Shown here in pieces: positions 36,051 to 45,783 of a DNA stretch of 64,000 nucleotides. The notes under the pieces are model-generated. The model searched no databases and had not been told where the DNA came from. It saw only the letters and a list, made by a program, of their open reading frames with translations. How positions within the stretch are numbered: the first letter of the stretch is position 1; each line of letters begins with the position of its first letter. The translations under genes were made by a program, and so were the position numbers. This DNA is from Pseudomonas koreensis (GTDB lineage Bacteria > Pseudomonadota > Gammaproteobacteria > Pseudomonadales > Pseudomonadaceae): assembly GCF_012986595.1 (NCBI RefSeq), contig NZ_JAAQYM010000001.1, forward strand, positions 682,001 through 746,000. Reading direction: 5' to 3'.

Positions 36051-36947
36051 TCAACCGCGCGGATGATGTTTGGCGTGCAGGTCCTGCAGTCGCGCCCGCG
36101 CCACATGGGTGTAGATCTGCGTGGTCGACAGATCACTGTGGCCGAGCAGCATCTGCACCACCCGCAGATCCGCGCCGTGGTTGAGCAGGTGCGTGGCAAA
36201 CGCATGACGCAAGGTGTGTGGCGACAGCGTTTTGCCGATCCCGGCGACCTTGGCCCAATGCTTGATTCGGTGCCAGAACGTCTGGCGCGTCATCTGCTCG
36301 CCGCGCTGGCTGGGGAACAGCACATCGCTGGGGCGCCCGCCAAGCAGCTCGCTGCGGCCATCGCGCATATAGCGCTCGATCCAGACAATCGCCTCCTCGC
36401 CCATCGGCACCAGCCGTTCCTTGCTGCCCTTGCCCATCACCCGCAGCACGCCCTGACGCAGGTTGACCTGCTCCAGGGTCAGGCTCACCAGTTCGGTCAC
36501 GCGCAGACCGCAGGCATACAGCACTTCAAGCATGGCGCGATCACGCTGGCCGATGGCTTCGCTCAGATCCGGCGCCTTGAGCAGCGCTTCGACGTCAGCT
36601 TCCGACAGGGATTTGGGCAGCGGTCGGCCGAGTTGCGGCATGTCGACGCGCAACGTCGGGTCCACCGTGATCAACTTTTCCCGCAGCAGATAGCGATAAA
36701 AGCCACGCACGCCGGAGAGAAACCGGGCCGTGGAGCGTGGCTTGTAGTTCTGTTCCAGACGCCAGGCCAGATGATCGAGGATCAACTCGCGACCGGCATT
36801 GATCAGCTCCAGGTTTTTCTCCTGCAGCCAGCCGTTGAACAGCGCCAGGTCGCTGCGGTAGGCACCACGGGTGTTGTCGGACAGGCCTTTTTCCAGCCAC
36901 AGGGCGTCGAGGAATTGATCAATCAGCGGATGGTCGATGGCAGGCAT
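36051..36947 (-). CDS. xerD: Site-specific tyrosine recombinase XerD
   Basis: With XerC resolves chromosome dimers at dif. The 298 residues hold an N-terminal core-binding domain and a catalytic domain with the tyrosine-recombinase residues: Arg in CGLRVTELV, Lys in GKGSKERLVP, HTLRHAFATHLL, the GHSDLSTTQ histidine and the nucleophile Tyr in IYTHVAR. A housekeeping protein, not an integrase of a mobile element. A REPIN separates it from dsbC. Confidence 0.96.
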   Translation of the reverse strand: MPAIDHPLIDQFLDALWLEKGLSDNTRGAYRSDLALFNGWLQEKNLELINAGRELILDHLAWRLEQNYKPRSTARFLSGVRGFYRYLLREKLITVDPTLRVDMPQLGRPLPKSLSEADVEALLKAPDLSEAIGQRDRAMLEVLYACGLRVTELVSLTLEQVNLRQGVLRVMGKGSKERLVPMGEEAIVWIERYMRDGRSELLGGRPSDVLFPSQRGEQMTRQTFWHRIKHWAKVAGIGKTLSPHTLRHAFATHLLNHGADLRVVQMLLGHSDLSTTQIYTHVARARLQDLHAKHHPRG

Positions 36948-37055
36948 GGGCGCTCAAGACACGCAGCCTCAGGGACTGCGCGCAAATGTAGAGTGAACTG
37001 TCGGAATGGCCGCTAGTCTTTCATAGCCCGCAATTTCAAGGAACAGGGAGCATCA

Positions 37056-38864
37056 ATGAACGAGCAGCAAATTCTCTTGGCATTTGGCGGGATTGGCGCC
37101 GCGGCGCTGGGTTGCCAATGGCTGGCGTGGCGCTTGAAGCTGCCGGCGATCCTGTTTCTGCTGCTGACCGGGATTCTTGCCGGTCCGGTGCTGGGCTGGC
37201 TCGATCCGCAGGAAATGTTCGGCCCGCTGCTGATGCCACTGGTCTCGCTGGCAGTGGCGTTGATCCTGTTTGAGGGCAGCCTGACCCTGCACCTGTCCGA
37301 GTGGCGCGAGATCGGCAGTGTCGTGCATCGCCTGGTGACCCTCGGTGCCCTGGTCACCTGGGTGGTGATCGCCGTTGCTACGCACTTCTTGCTCGGCTTC
37401 GACTGGCTGCTCGCGATCCTCTTCGGCAGCCTGACGCTGGTGACCGGCCCGACGGTGATCGTGCCAATGCTGCGGGTGGTGCGGCCGAAAGCCTCGATTG
37501 CCAACATCCTGCGCTGGGAAGGCATTGTCATCGACCCGATCGGTGCGCTGCTCGCGGTGGTGATCTACAGCTTCATCATCGCCAGCGGCGAAGGCCATGG
37601 GCTCAAGCAGAGTCTGCTGACCTTCGGTGGCGTGATTCTCTGCGGCAGCGTGTTCGGCATCGTCGGGGGCTTTGTGCTGGGCACGGTCATCCGCCGGCAG
37701 TGGCTGCCGGAGTACCTGCACAACCTCGCCTCGCTGGCGGCGGTGCTGGGGATTTTCATTGCCTCCAATGAGGTGATGCACGAGTCCGGCCTGCTGGCCG
37801 TGACGCTGATGGGCATGTGGCTGGCAAACATGAAGGGCGTGGATGTGCGGCACATTCTGCACTTCAAGGAAAACCTCAGCGTGCTGCTGATTTCCGGGCT
37901 GTTCATTCTGCTGGCGGCGCGCCTGGACCTGAATGCGCTGATCGGCCTCGGCCCTCTGGTGCTGATTCTGCTGCTGGTGATCCAACTGATCGCCCGCCCG
38001 CTGAACGTGCTGCTGAGCACCGCCGGCTCCAGCCTGAGCTGGCGTGAGCGCGCCTTGCTGTGCTGGATTGCCCCGCGCGGCATCGTGGCGGCGGCGGTGT
38101 CGGCGATTTTCGCGATTCGCCTGGATGAAGCCGGGCATGAAGGCGCGCTGCTGCTGGTGCCACTGACATTCGCAGTGATCATCGGCACCGTGGTCCTGCA
38201 AAGCGCCACCGCTCGGCCACTGGCTCGCTTGCTCAACGTGGCCGAGCCGGCGCCGAGTGGTTTCCTGATCGTCGGCGCCAACGGTCCGGCGCGGGAGCTG
38301 GGCAAGTCACTGCAGCAACTGGGCAGCCGGGTGCTGTTGACCGATTCGAGCTGGGAGAACATCCGCGCCGCGCGCATGGAAGGCTTGCCAACGTATTTTG
38401 GCAATCCGGCCTCGCAGCACGCCGATGCGCATCTGGACCTGGTCGGGCTGGGGCATCTGCTGGCGCTGTCGCCGTCGGGCGAACTCAATACGTTGGCGGC
38501 CATGCGCTTTCGCCACGACTTCGGTCATCAACGCTTGTTTGGCCTGGCCAGCGGACATGAAAGCCGTCGCAGCGACAAGCATCGCGCGAGCCTCGAGCAC
38601 CGTGGCAATCAACTGGGCAGCGAGGCACTCACCTACGCGAAACTGGCGAGCCAGATGGGCCAAGGTGCCGAGTTGTACAGCACGACGCTGACCGACGGCT
38701 TCGGTTGGGAGGATTACCGCGCCTTGCATGGCAATCGCGCGACGTTGCTGTTCATGCGCGATGACAGCGGCTGGGTGCATGTGGTGACGCCGGAGACCAC
38801 GGTGAAACCGGGGGCCGGGTGGACGTTGTTGGCGTTGATTCAACCTGAGATCAGCGGCGTTTGA
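37056..38864 (+). CDS. Monovalent cation:proton antiporter (CPA1 type)
   Basis: A 602-residue membrane protein with about 12 hydrophobic segments over residues 1-390, including GILAGPVLGWL and the ion-site region FGSLTLVTGPTVIVPML and WIAPRGIVAAAVSAIF. The cytoplasmic tail (about 400-600) contains a nucleotide-binding-like segment (FLIVGANGPARELGKSLQQL) resembling TrkA-N, so transport may be gated by a nucleotide. AGGGAG precedes the ATG. Divergent from xerD. Na+/H+ or K+/H+ specificity is not resolvable. Confidence 0.9.
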   Translation: MNEQQILLAFGGIGAAALGCQWLAWRLKLPAILFLLLTGILAGPVLGWLDPQEMFGPLLMPLVSLAVALILFEGSLTLHLSEWREIGSVVHRLVTLGALVTWVVIAVATHFLLGFDWLLAILFGSLTLVTGPTVIVPMLRVVRPKASIANILRWEGIVIDPIGALLAVVIYSFIIASGEGHGLKQSLLTFGGVILCGSVFGIVGGFVLGTVIRRQWLPEYLHNLASLAAVLGIFIASNEVMHESGLLAVTLMGMWLANMKGVDVRHILHFKENLSVLLISGLFILLAARLDLNALIGLGPLVLILLLVIQLIARPLNVLLSTAGSSLSWRERALLCWIAPRGIVAAAVSAIFAIRLDEAGHEGALLLVPLTFAVIIGTVVLQSATARPLARLLNVAEPAPSGFLIVGANGPARELGKSLQQLGSRVLLTDSSWENIRAARMEGLPTYFGNPASQHADAHLDLVGLGHLLALSPSGELNTLAAMRFRHDFGHQRLFGLASGHESRRSDKHRASLEHRGNQLGSEALTYAKLASQMGQGAELYSTTLTDGFGWEDYRALHGNRATLLFMRDDSGWVHVVTPETTVKPGAGWTLLALIQPEISGV

Positions 38865-38874
38865 TCTGGCACCG

Positions 38875-38963
38875 TTCGCGAGCAGGCTCGCTCCCACAGG
38901 TTCTGTGCCTGACACAATTTTTGTGGTCGACACGAACTCTGTGGGAGCGAGCCTGCTCGCGAA
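38875..38963. repeat. REP pair, family C
   Basis: TTCGCGAGCAGGCTCGCTCC ... GGAGCGAGCCTGCTCGCGAA with a ~45-base centre, between the convergent antiporter and thioesterase genes. Confidence 0.88.
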
Positions 38964-38983
38964 CGACGCGACCCGGTTTCAGA

Positions 38984-39397
38984 TCAGGCGGCAAACCCCG
39001 GCAGCACCGGCACCGGTCGCTTGTCATCATCGATCGACACAAAACTGAACTGCCCGTGGATCGCCTTCTCGCGCCCATCACAGCTCATGCTCTCGACGAA
39101 CACTTCCACCTCGACCTTGAGGCTGGTGTTGCCGACCTTGATCACCCTGCCAACCAGCTCGACGATGGAGCCGGCCGGGATCGCGTGATTGAAGTCGATG
39201 CGGTCAGTAGAGACGGTCACCAACGGCAGGCGACAGAAGCGCGTGGCGGTGATGAACGACACTTCGTCCATCCACGCCAGTGCGGTGCCGCCGAACAAGG
39301 TGTTGTGGTGGTTGGTGGTCGGCGGGAAGACGGCTTTGGTCACGCGGGTCACCGAGAGTTCGGTGCGGCGTTCGATTTCCTGGTCGCGGGTGGTCAT
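38984..39397 (-). CDS. Acyl-CoA thioesterase, hotdog fold
   Basis: Hydrolyses acyl-CoA. The 137 residues match the YciA/ACOT group: TTNHHNTLFGGTALAWMDEV (the catalytic region with the helix Asp), VSTDRIDFNHAIPAGSIVEL and an FSFVSIDDD end. ATG 39395-39397 is used; further upstream only a TTG without a Shine-Dalgarno exists. Separated from the rplS operon upstream by a REP unit and that operon's terminator. Confidence 0.92.
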   Translation of the reverse strand: MTTRDQEIERRTELSVTRVTKAVFPPTTNHHNTLFGGTALAWMDEVSFITATRFCRLPLVTVSTDRIDFNHAIPAGSIVELVGRVIKVGNTSLKVEVEVFVESMSCDGREKAIHGQFSFVSIDDDKRPVPVLPGFAA

Positions 39398-39435
39398 GAA
39401 GAATGGCTCTGATTTCTGGCTCCCGAAACACAAGC

Positions 39436-39472
39436 AAGATCAAAAGATCGCAGCCTTCGGCAGCTCCTACAT
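39436..39472. repeat. Single REP unit, family A
   Basis: AAGATCAAAAGATCGCAGCC then TTCGGCAGCTCCTACA, no partner. Lies between the thioesterase start and the rplS terminator. Confidence 0.75.
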
Positions 39473-39498
39473 AGTGAGGACAGTTTATTGCGGGCAAC

Positions 39499-39526
39499 AA
39501 AAAAGCAGCCCGTAGGCTGCTTTTTT
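39499..39526 (-). terminator. Terminator of the rpsP-rimM-trmD-rplS operon
   Basis: AAAAAAGCAGCC, 4-base loop, GGCTGCTTTTTT: a symmetric, bidirectional-looking intrinsic terminator 19 bases after the rplS stop. Confidence 0.93.
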
Positions 39527-39544
39527 CTGCATCGGAAGCTGGAC

Positions 39545-39895
39545 TTAAGCCAGTTTTTCCTTGATGCGAGCTGCTTTACCCGACAGGTCGCGCAGGTAGT
39601 ACAGCTTGGCTTTACGTACGTCACCGCGACGTTTAACAGCCATGCTGTCGATCTGCGGGGAGTAGGTCTGGAAAGTACGTTCTACGCCAACACCGTTGGA
39701 GATTTTACGAACGGTGAACGCACTGTTCACGCCGCGGTTACGCTTGGCGATTACAACGCCTTCGAACGCTTGCAGACGGGAACGATCGCCTTCCTTCACT
39801 TTCACCTGAACGACAATGGTGTCGCCTGGGGCAAAGGTAGGGATTTCTTTGGTCATCTGCTCTGCTTCGAGTGCAAGGATGATTTTGTTGGTCAT
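39545..39895 (-). CDS. rplS: Ribosomal protein L19
   Basis: 50S subunit protein at the interface with 16S RNA. The 116 residues include [32 protein letters not shown] and the end [19 protein letters not shown], matching the family in full. Last gene of the operon, 45 bases after trmD, with a strong terminator behind it. Confidence 0.98.
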
Positions 39896-39940
39896 GCTGT
39901 GCTCCTAAGGTAAATCAACTGATCTACCATCGATACGTTG

Positions 39941-40693
39941 TTAACTATCGTCCCGCTCGCGGATGTATTCCTCGAGCAGCTTCTTCTCTTCTCCAGAAAG
40001 CGAGCGGCTTTCCAGAAGATCGGCGCGTCGTTCATAGGTCCTACCAAGGGACTGCTGTAAACGCCAACGCCGGATATGCGCGTGATTGCCACTTAGCAAC
40101 ACGTCGGGAACACGCTGATCCGCATACACCTCAGGTCGGGTGTAGTGCGGGCAATCCAGCAGACCATCCGTAAAGGAATCTTCCTCAGCGGAATCCGCAT
40201 GCCCTAAAGCTCCAGGCAGCAGTCGTGTAACCGCATCGATCATGACCATGGCCGGCAGCTCGCCGCCAGACAGTACATAGTCACCAATCGACCACTCTTC
40301 ATCGACATGAGCCTCAATAAAGCGCTCGTCAATGCCTTCATAGCGGCCGGCAATCAGGATCAATGCATCCGATTTTGCCAACTCGCGTACCGCCGACTGA
40401 GTTAGTTGACGGCCTTGGGGGGACAGGTAAATCACCTTCGCCGCCTCCCCGGCTGCTGCCTTGGCCTGAACCAGAGCATCTTCCAGGGGCTTGATCTTCA
40501 TCACCATGCCCGGACCACCGCCAAACGGGCGATCGTCCACAGTGTGATGCCGATCCGTCGTGTAATCCCGCGGATTCCAACAGGTCAGCTGCAACAGCCC
40601 CTGTTTGACCGCACGACTGGTAATGCCGTACTCACTGATGGCCGAGAACATCTCGGGGAACAGCGTAATGACGTCTACGCGCAGGCTGGCCAT
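39941..40693 (-). CDS. trmD: tRNA (guanine-N1)-methyltransferase
   Basis: SAM-dependent methylation of G37 in tRNA, preventing frameshifts. The 250 residues show the trefoil-knot SPOUT features: [36 protein letters not shown] and [15 protein letters not shown]. The gene starts three bases after rimM stops. Confidence 0.98.
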
Positions 40694-40696
40694 TGC

Positions 40697-41233
40697 TTAG
40701 AAGTCCGCGTCCCATTCCACCCTCATCACGCCTGCATCCAGGTCGATTGCCAGCACGCATTGCTCTGTGTAGGGCAACAACCGCTCGCGATCATCCAGGC
40801 TGCCCGCGCAGGGCTTGACCACCAATACATCGTTCGCACCGGTCTCCAACAAGTGATCAACCTTGCCGAACAATTGCTCGTCCTGGTTGATGACGCTCAG
40901 ACCCTGCAACTGGTACCAGTAGTACTCGTCGCCTGTCAGGTTGGGCAAAAGGCTTCGCGAGATGCAAATCTCATAACCGCTCAGAAGACGGGCTTCATCG
41001 CGATCGTCGAGGCCTTTGAGCTTGGCAACCAGATCCTTTTGAGTGGATCGGCCGCTGACCAGCTCGACCTGTTTCACCACGCCTTCGCGCCGAAGCGTCC
41101 AGTTGCGGTAGTCCAACAGGTTTTCAATCGGATCGGTAAAGGAAAAGACCTTCACCTCGCCGCGAACGCCGTGAACCGAAAAAATCTTGCCGACAACGAT
41201 CAGGTCATCAGCTTTTTCTGGCGTCGCGCTCAT
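40697..41233 (-). CDS. rimM: 16S rRNA processing/ribosome maturation factor RimM
   Basis: Assists 30S assembly by binding S19. The 178 residues contain the N-terminal barrel (VVGKIFSVHGVRGEVKV) and the PRC-like barrel near the end (LPYTEQCVLAIDLDAG). Five bases separate it from rpsP and three from trmD. Confidence 0.97.
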   Translation of the reverse strand: MSATPEKADDLIVVGKIFSVHGVRGEVKVFSFTDPIENLLDYRNWTLRREGVVKQVELVSGRSTQKDLVAKLKGLDDRDEARLLSGYEICISRSLLPNLTGDEYYWYQLQGLSVINQDEQLFGKVDHLLETGANDVLVVKPCAGSLDDRERLLPYTEQCVLAIDLDAGVMRVEWDADF

Positions 41234-41238
41234 ACTGC

Positions 41239-41490
41239 TCAGGCTGCAGCCTTGGCAGATTCCTTCAGCAACTGAGCAACACGCTCAGAAGGCTGTGCAC
41301 CAACGCTCAGCCAGTAGGCTACGCGCTCTTGGTTCACGGACAGACGGATTTCCTGACCACGGGCAACAGGGTTGAAGAAACCAACCTGTTCTTTGTGGGA
41401 GCCGTCACGCGGGTTACGCGAGTCGGTTACGGTCAGGTGGTAAAACGGGCGCTTTTTGGAGCCGCCAAGGGCAAGACGGATTGTTAGCAT
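41239..41490 (-). CDS. rpsP: Ribosomal protein S16
   Basis: 30S subunit protein needed for assembly. The 83 residues start [19 protein letters not shown], exactly the family pattern, followed by DSRNPRDG and the VGAQPSERV end. First gene of the rpsP-rimM-trmD-rplS operon. Confidence 0.98.
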   Translation of the reverse strand: MLTIRLALGGSKKRPFYHLTVTDSRNPRDGSHKEQVGFFNPVARGQEIRLSVNQERVAYWLSVGAQPSERVAQLLKESAKAAA

Positions 41491-41562
41491 GTGAACATCG
41501 TTCCTGTAGTCGGTGCTGCAAATCTAAATGCACAGCGGGCATGGGTGCCCGAAAGGCCGCAT

Positions 41563-41590
41563 ATTCTAAGGAATATCCGGACTTTTGCAA
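41563..41590 (-). promoter_or_regulatory. Sigma-70-like promoter of the rpsP operon
   Basis: On the minus strand TTGCAA, 16-base spacer, TAGAAT, giving a leader of about 65 bases before rpsP. The gap 41491-41796 contains this promoter and the hairpin chain at 41666-41795. Confidence 0.55.
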
Positions 41591-41665
41591 ATGACTTTTT
41601 CCGGCGCCTATGGCATGCCGTGCGGATTTGCATGTAGAGCCGTCGATGAAAACGGCCAGTCAGCT

Positions 41666-41795
41666 CCCGCCGAGTGCGGGTTTGCTGTTGATCCCGCGTC
41701 CTTGCGGGGTCTGCGCCGGTGCGACGACCGGCGAGATTCTTGTGTCCCGTCTCAGCCACGCGCCATAAATGAGCAGAATGGGTGAGACGGGACAC
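41666..41795. other. Chain of four hairpins between ffh and rpsP
   Basis: Four consecutive perfect inverted repeats: CCCGC/GCGGG (41666-41680), CCCGC/GCGGG (41693-41708), CGCCGG/CCGGCG (41714-41733) and a 13-bp pair GTGTCCCGTCTCA/TGAGACGGGACAC (41742-41795) ending one base from the ffh stop codon. None has a clear T run, so simple termination is not obvious. Could be the ffh 3' end or a small RNA; strand unresolved. Confidence 0.55.
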
Positions 41796-41796
41796 C

Positions 41797-43173
<1,377 letters not shown>

Positions 43174-43368
43174 TGCGCGATCCTTTCAGGCCCTGTGTAG
43201 ACCGGGATAATGGCGGCCCAGACCGGATTCAACTTGTGCTCGGCGAGCCTGCGGCGTGGGCAGGTCGCGGATTATAGCGAAGACTGCGTCGGGCGGACAC
43301 CTCGCACTTTCGTGGCATGACGGTTCTATGCCAAACTCAGCGCCTTTCGGGCCTGCTTAACAGGATTT

Positions 43369-44181
43369 ATGCTCCCCTTGTCACCCAGTTTGCTGACCAC
43401 ACTCGCCGCCGCGCTTCTTTATGCCGCTGCGACCCTTTATCAGGGCACCCGCCTGGCCTCCGGCGCCAAGGCGAACAAGCGCCTGCTGGTTACGCTCGGC
43501 GTCCTCGCCGTGCTCGCCCACAGCGCCAGCCTGCTCACTCACCTGTTGACGCCGATCGGCCTGGGCCTGGACTTCTTCAGCGCCGCCAGCCTGATCGCCG
43601 CCGCCGTTATCGCGCTGACACTGCTGGCCTGCTCGCGGATCCCGGTGGAAAACCTGCTGGTGCTGCTGTTCCCGCTGGGCGCGGCCACCGTGCTGCTGGC
43701 GCAATTCGCCCCGGCGGGCACCGTACAGATCATCGACGAAGAGCCGGGCATTCTCGCTCACATCCTGCTGTCGATCCTCGCCTACGGCATGTTCACCATC
43801 GCGGTGTTCCAGGCCCTGCTCCTGCTGGTGCAGGATCACCAGCTCAAGCACAAGCACCCGTCGGGCCTGATCAAGAACTTCCCGCCGCTGCAAACCATGG
43901 AAAGCCTGCTGTTCGGCTTCCTCTGGGCCGGCTGGACGCTGCTGTCGCTGTCGCTGATCTCCGGCTGGCTGTTCGTCGAGAACCTGTTCGCCCAGCATCT
44001 GGTGCACAAGACCCTGCTGGCGTGCCTGGCCTGGATCGTGTTCAGCGTGCTGCTGTGGGGCCGCAATCGTCTCGGCTGGCGCGGTCACAAGGCGATTCGC
44101 TGGACCCTCGCCGGTTTCTGCCTGCTGATGTTGGCGTATTTCGGCAGCAAACTGGTTCGTGAATACATCCTGCACATCTGA
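43369..44181 (+). CDS. CcsA/YpjD-family inner-membrane protein
   Basis: A 270-residue polytopic protein with about eight transmembrane segments, related to the cytochrome c assembly protein CcsA/CcmC. It contains the conserved periplasmic histidine region (HILLSILAYGMFTIA) and a WGRNRLGWRGHKAIRWTL loop. In most gammaproteobacteria this gene (ypjD) stands between ffh and a CorC-like gene, as here. Haem handling is inferred from the family; its exact role is unclear. CAGGA precedes the ATG. Confidence 0.9.
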   Translation: MLPLSPSLLTTLAAALLYAAATLYQGTRLASGAKANKRLLVTLGVLAVLAHSASLLTHLLTPIGLGLDFFSAASLIAAAVIALTLLACSRIPVENLLVLLFPLGAATVLLAQFAPAGTVQIIDEEPGILAHILLSILAYGMFTIAVFQALLLLVQDHQLKHKHPSGLIKNFPPLQTMESLLFGFLWAGWTLLSLSLISGWLFVENLFAQHLVHKTLLACLAWIVFSVLLWGRNRLGWRGHKAIRWTLAGFCLLMLAYFGSKLVREYILHI

Positions 44182-44193
44182 CGGGCGGCATAA

Positions 44194-45426
44194 ATGGACG
44201 GTTTGCCCATAGGGCCGATGCTCGCGGTATTTGTCCTGCTGATTTTATGGTCGGGGCTGTTTACCGCCGTCGAAATCGCGCAGCAGCACCTGCTCGCCAA
44301 ACGCACCGCCTCACGCGCCAGCGATAAACCGCTGGCGAAGCTGAGCTTCCCGCTCGACAGCCTGATCCTCTGCAACACCCTGTGCCGCGCCCTCGCGGTG
44401 GTCATCGCCACGCTGCTGGCGATCTTCCTGTGCGAAGAGAACGGCCCGTGGGCAGCCTGCCTCGGCGCCGCTGCCGTGCTGCTGGTGTTTGCCGATTACT
44501 TCCCGCGCACCGTGGCCCAGCGCTATCCGGAGGCCGTGCTGTCCTTCGGCAATACCCTGCTGGCCGTACCGCTGAAAATCCTTTATCCGCTGGCCTGGCT
44601 GCTGAGCAGCATCAGCGGCGTGCTGCTGCGCCCTTTCGCCCGCAAGCCACAAGTGGTGCAGCAGAGCGACGACGAAGATCCGACTGATCACCACGAAGAC
44701 CCGGAACATCCGTCGCGCAGCCATCCGGTTTCGGGCATCCACGCGCTGGACAACATCACGGTCAACGACATTCTGGTGCCGCGCAGCGATGTCGACGGGA
44801 TCAACCTCGACGACTCGATCGAAGAGATCATCGAACAACTGCGCCACAACAAGCGCACGCGCCTGCCGGTGTTTCACAGCGACATCAACCAGGTCGAAGC
44901 GGTGCTCAACACCCGGCAGATCCGCCACCTGCTCAACGATGGCACGCTGACCCGCGAAGCGTTGCTGGCCGCCAGCTACGAACCGTACTTCGTCCCGGAA
45001 AGCACGCCGCTGCAGCTGCAACTGCTGAACTTCCACAAACAGCAGCGTCGCCTGGGCATGGTGGTGGACGAGTACGGCGAAGTGCTGGGCATCGTCACCC
45101 TGGAAGACATTCTCGAAGAGATCGTCGGCGAATTCGAAAGCGAGCACAGCCTGGACAATCCGCACATTCATCCCCAGGGCGACGGGCGCATGGTGATCGA
45201 CGGCACCGCGTCGATCCGCGAACTGAACAAATGCCTGGGCTGGCACCTGCCCAGCGACGGGCCGAAAACCCTCAACGGCCTGGTGACCGAAGCGCTGGAG
45301 ACCATTCCGGAAAGCGCGGTGTGCCTGAAAATCGGACGTTACCGGCTGGAAATTCTCGAGACCGAGGAGAACCGCGTGAGCAAGGTGTTGATCTGGCATA
45401 CGAGCTCGGTGCCCGCCAAGGTTTAA
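44194..45426 (+). CDS. HlyC/CorC-family membrane protein (DUF21-CBS)
   Basis: A 410-residue protein with an N-terminal DUF21/CNNM membrane domain (about residues 1-140, three to four helices), two CBS domains (VNDILVPRSDVDGINLDD; LGMVVDEYGEVLGIVTLEDI) and a C-terminal CorC_HlyC domain. The family is linked to magnesium or cobalt resistance and transport. Twelve bases after the CcsA-like gene, so probably one transcript. Confidence 0.92.
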   Translation: MDGLPIGPMLAVFVLLILWSGLFTAVEIAQQHLLAKRTASRASDKPLAKLSFPLDSLILCNTLCRALAVVIATLLAIFLCEENGPWAACLGAAAVLLVFADYFPRTVAQRYPEAVLSFGNTLLAVPLKILYPLAWLLSSISGVLLRPFARKPQVVQQSDDEDPTDHHEDPEHPSRSHPVSGIHALDNITVNDILVPRSDVDGINLDDSIEEIIEQLRHNKRTRLPVFHSDINQVEAVLNTRQIRHLLNDGTLTREALLAASYEPYFVPESTPLQLQLLNFHKQQRRLGMVVDEYGEVLGIVTLEDILEEIVGEFESEHSLDNPHIHPQGDGRMVIDGTASIRELNKCLGWHLPSDGPKTLNGLVTEALETIPESAVCLKIGRYRLEILETEENRVSKVLIWHTSSVPAKV

Positions 45427-45434
45427 GCGTTTTT

Positions 45435-45527
45435 GTGACGAGGGAGCTTGCTCCCGCTCGGGCGCGCAGCGGCCGTAAATGTGTTGGGGTCGCTTCGCCA
45501 CCCAGCGGGAGCAAGCTCCCTCACCAC
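45435..45527. repeat. REPIN, family B
   Basis: Arms GTGACGAGGGAGCTTGCTCC and GGAGCAAGCTCCCTCACCAC. Both arms carry the matching variant base (GTGACG / TCACCA region), as expected for a folded element. Confidence 0.86.
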
Positions 45528-45568
45528 TGGAAGATCAATCGACGTCAATCCGCTGCATTCTTTTGCTC

Positions 45569-45598
45569 TTGTTTGATCGTTAGCCCCCTTCCTATAAT
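45569..45598 (+). promoter_or_regulatory. Promoter of the MHS transporter gene
   Basis: TTGTTT, 18-base spacer, consensus TATAAT at 45593-45598. It leaves a leader of about 180 bases before the ATG at 45784, starting with the hairpin GGCGCTT/AAGCGCC (45603-45620) and a second GTGC/GCAC pair. The rest of the 357-base gap is the REPIN at 45435. Confidence 0.55.
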
Positions 45599-45783
45599 CG
45601 AGGCGCTTACCCAAGCGCCGCCGAACCTCGTGCTTACCCCGCACAAGACAGGTTTCGGCTATTTCCACATCACCCCGGCGACTGTTCCTACTCGAAACAG
45701 CGACCGCGCCTCATCCCACATCCCTGGGTGCTCGACCATAATAATTCGCTCCAACGGAGCTCATGACTGTCAGGGATCACCGC

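Noticed and set aside
36051..36947. Tyrosine recombinase considered as a phage or island integrase
   Set aside because: It is the housekeeping XerD by motifs and by its position beside dsbC, hom and thrC; no attachment repeats or phage genes nearby.
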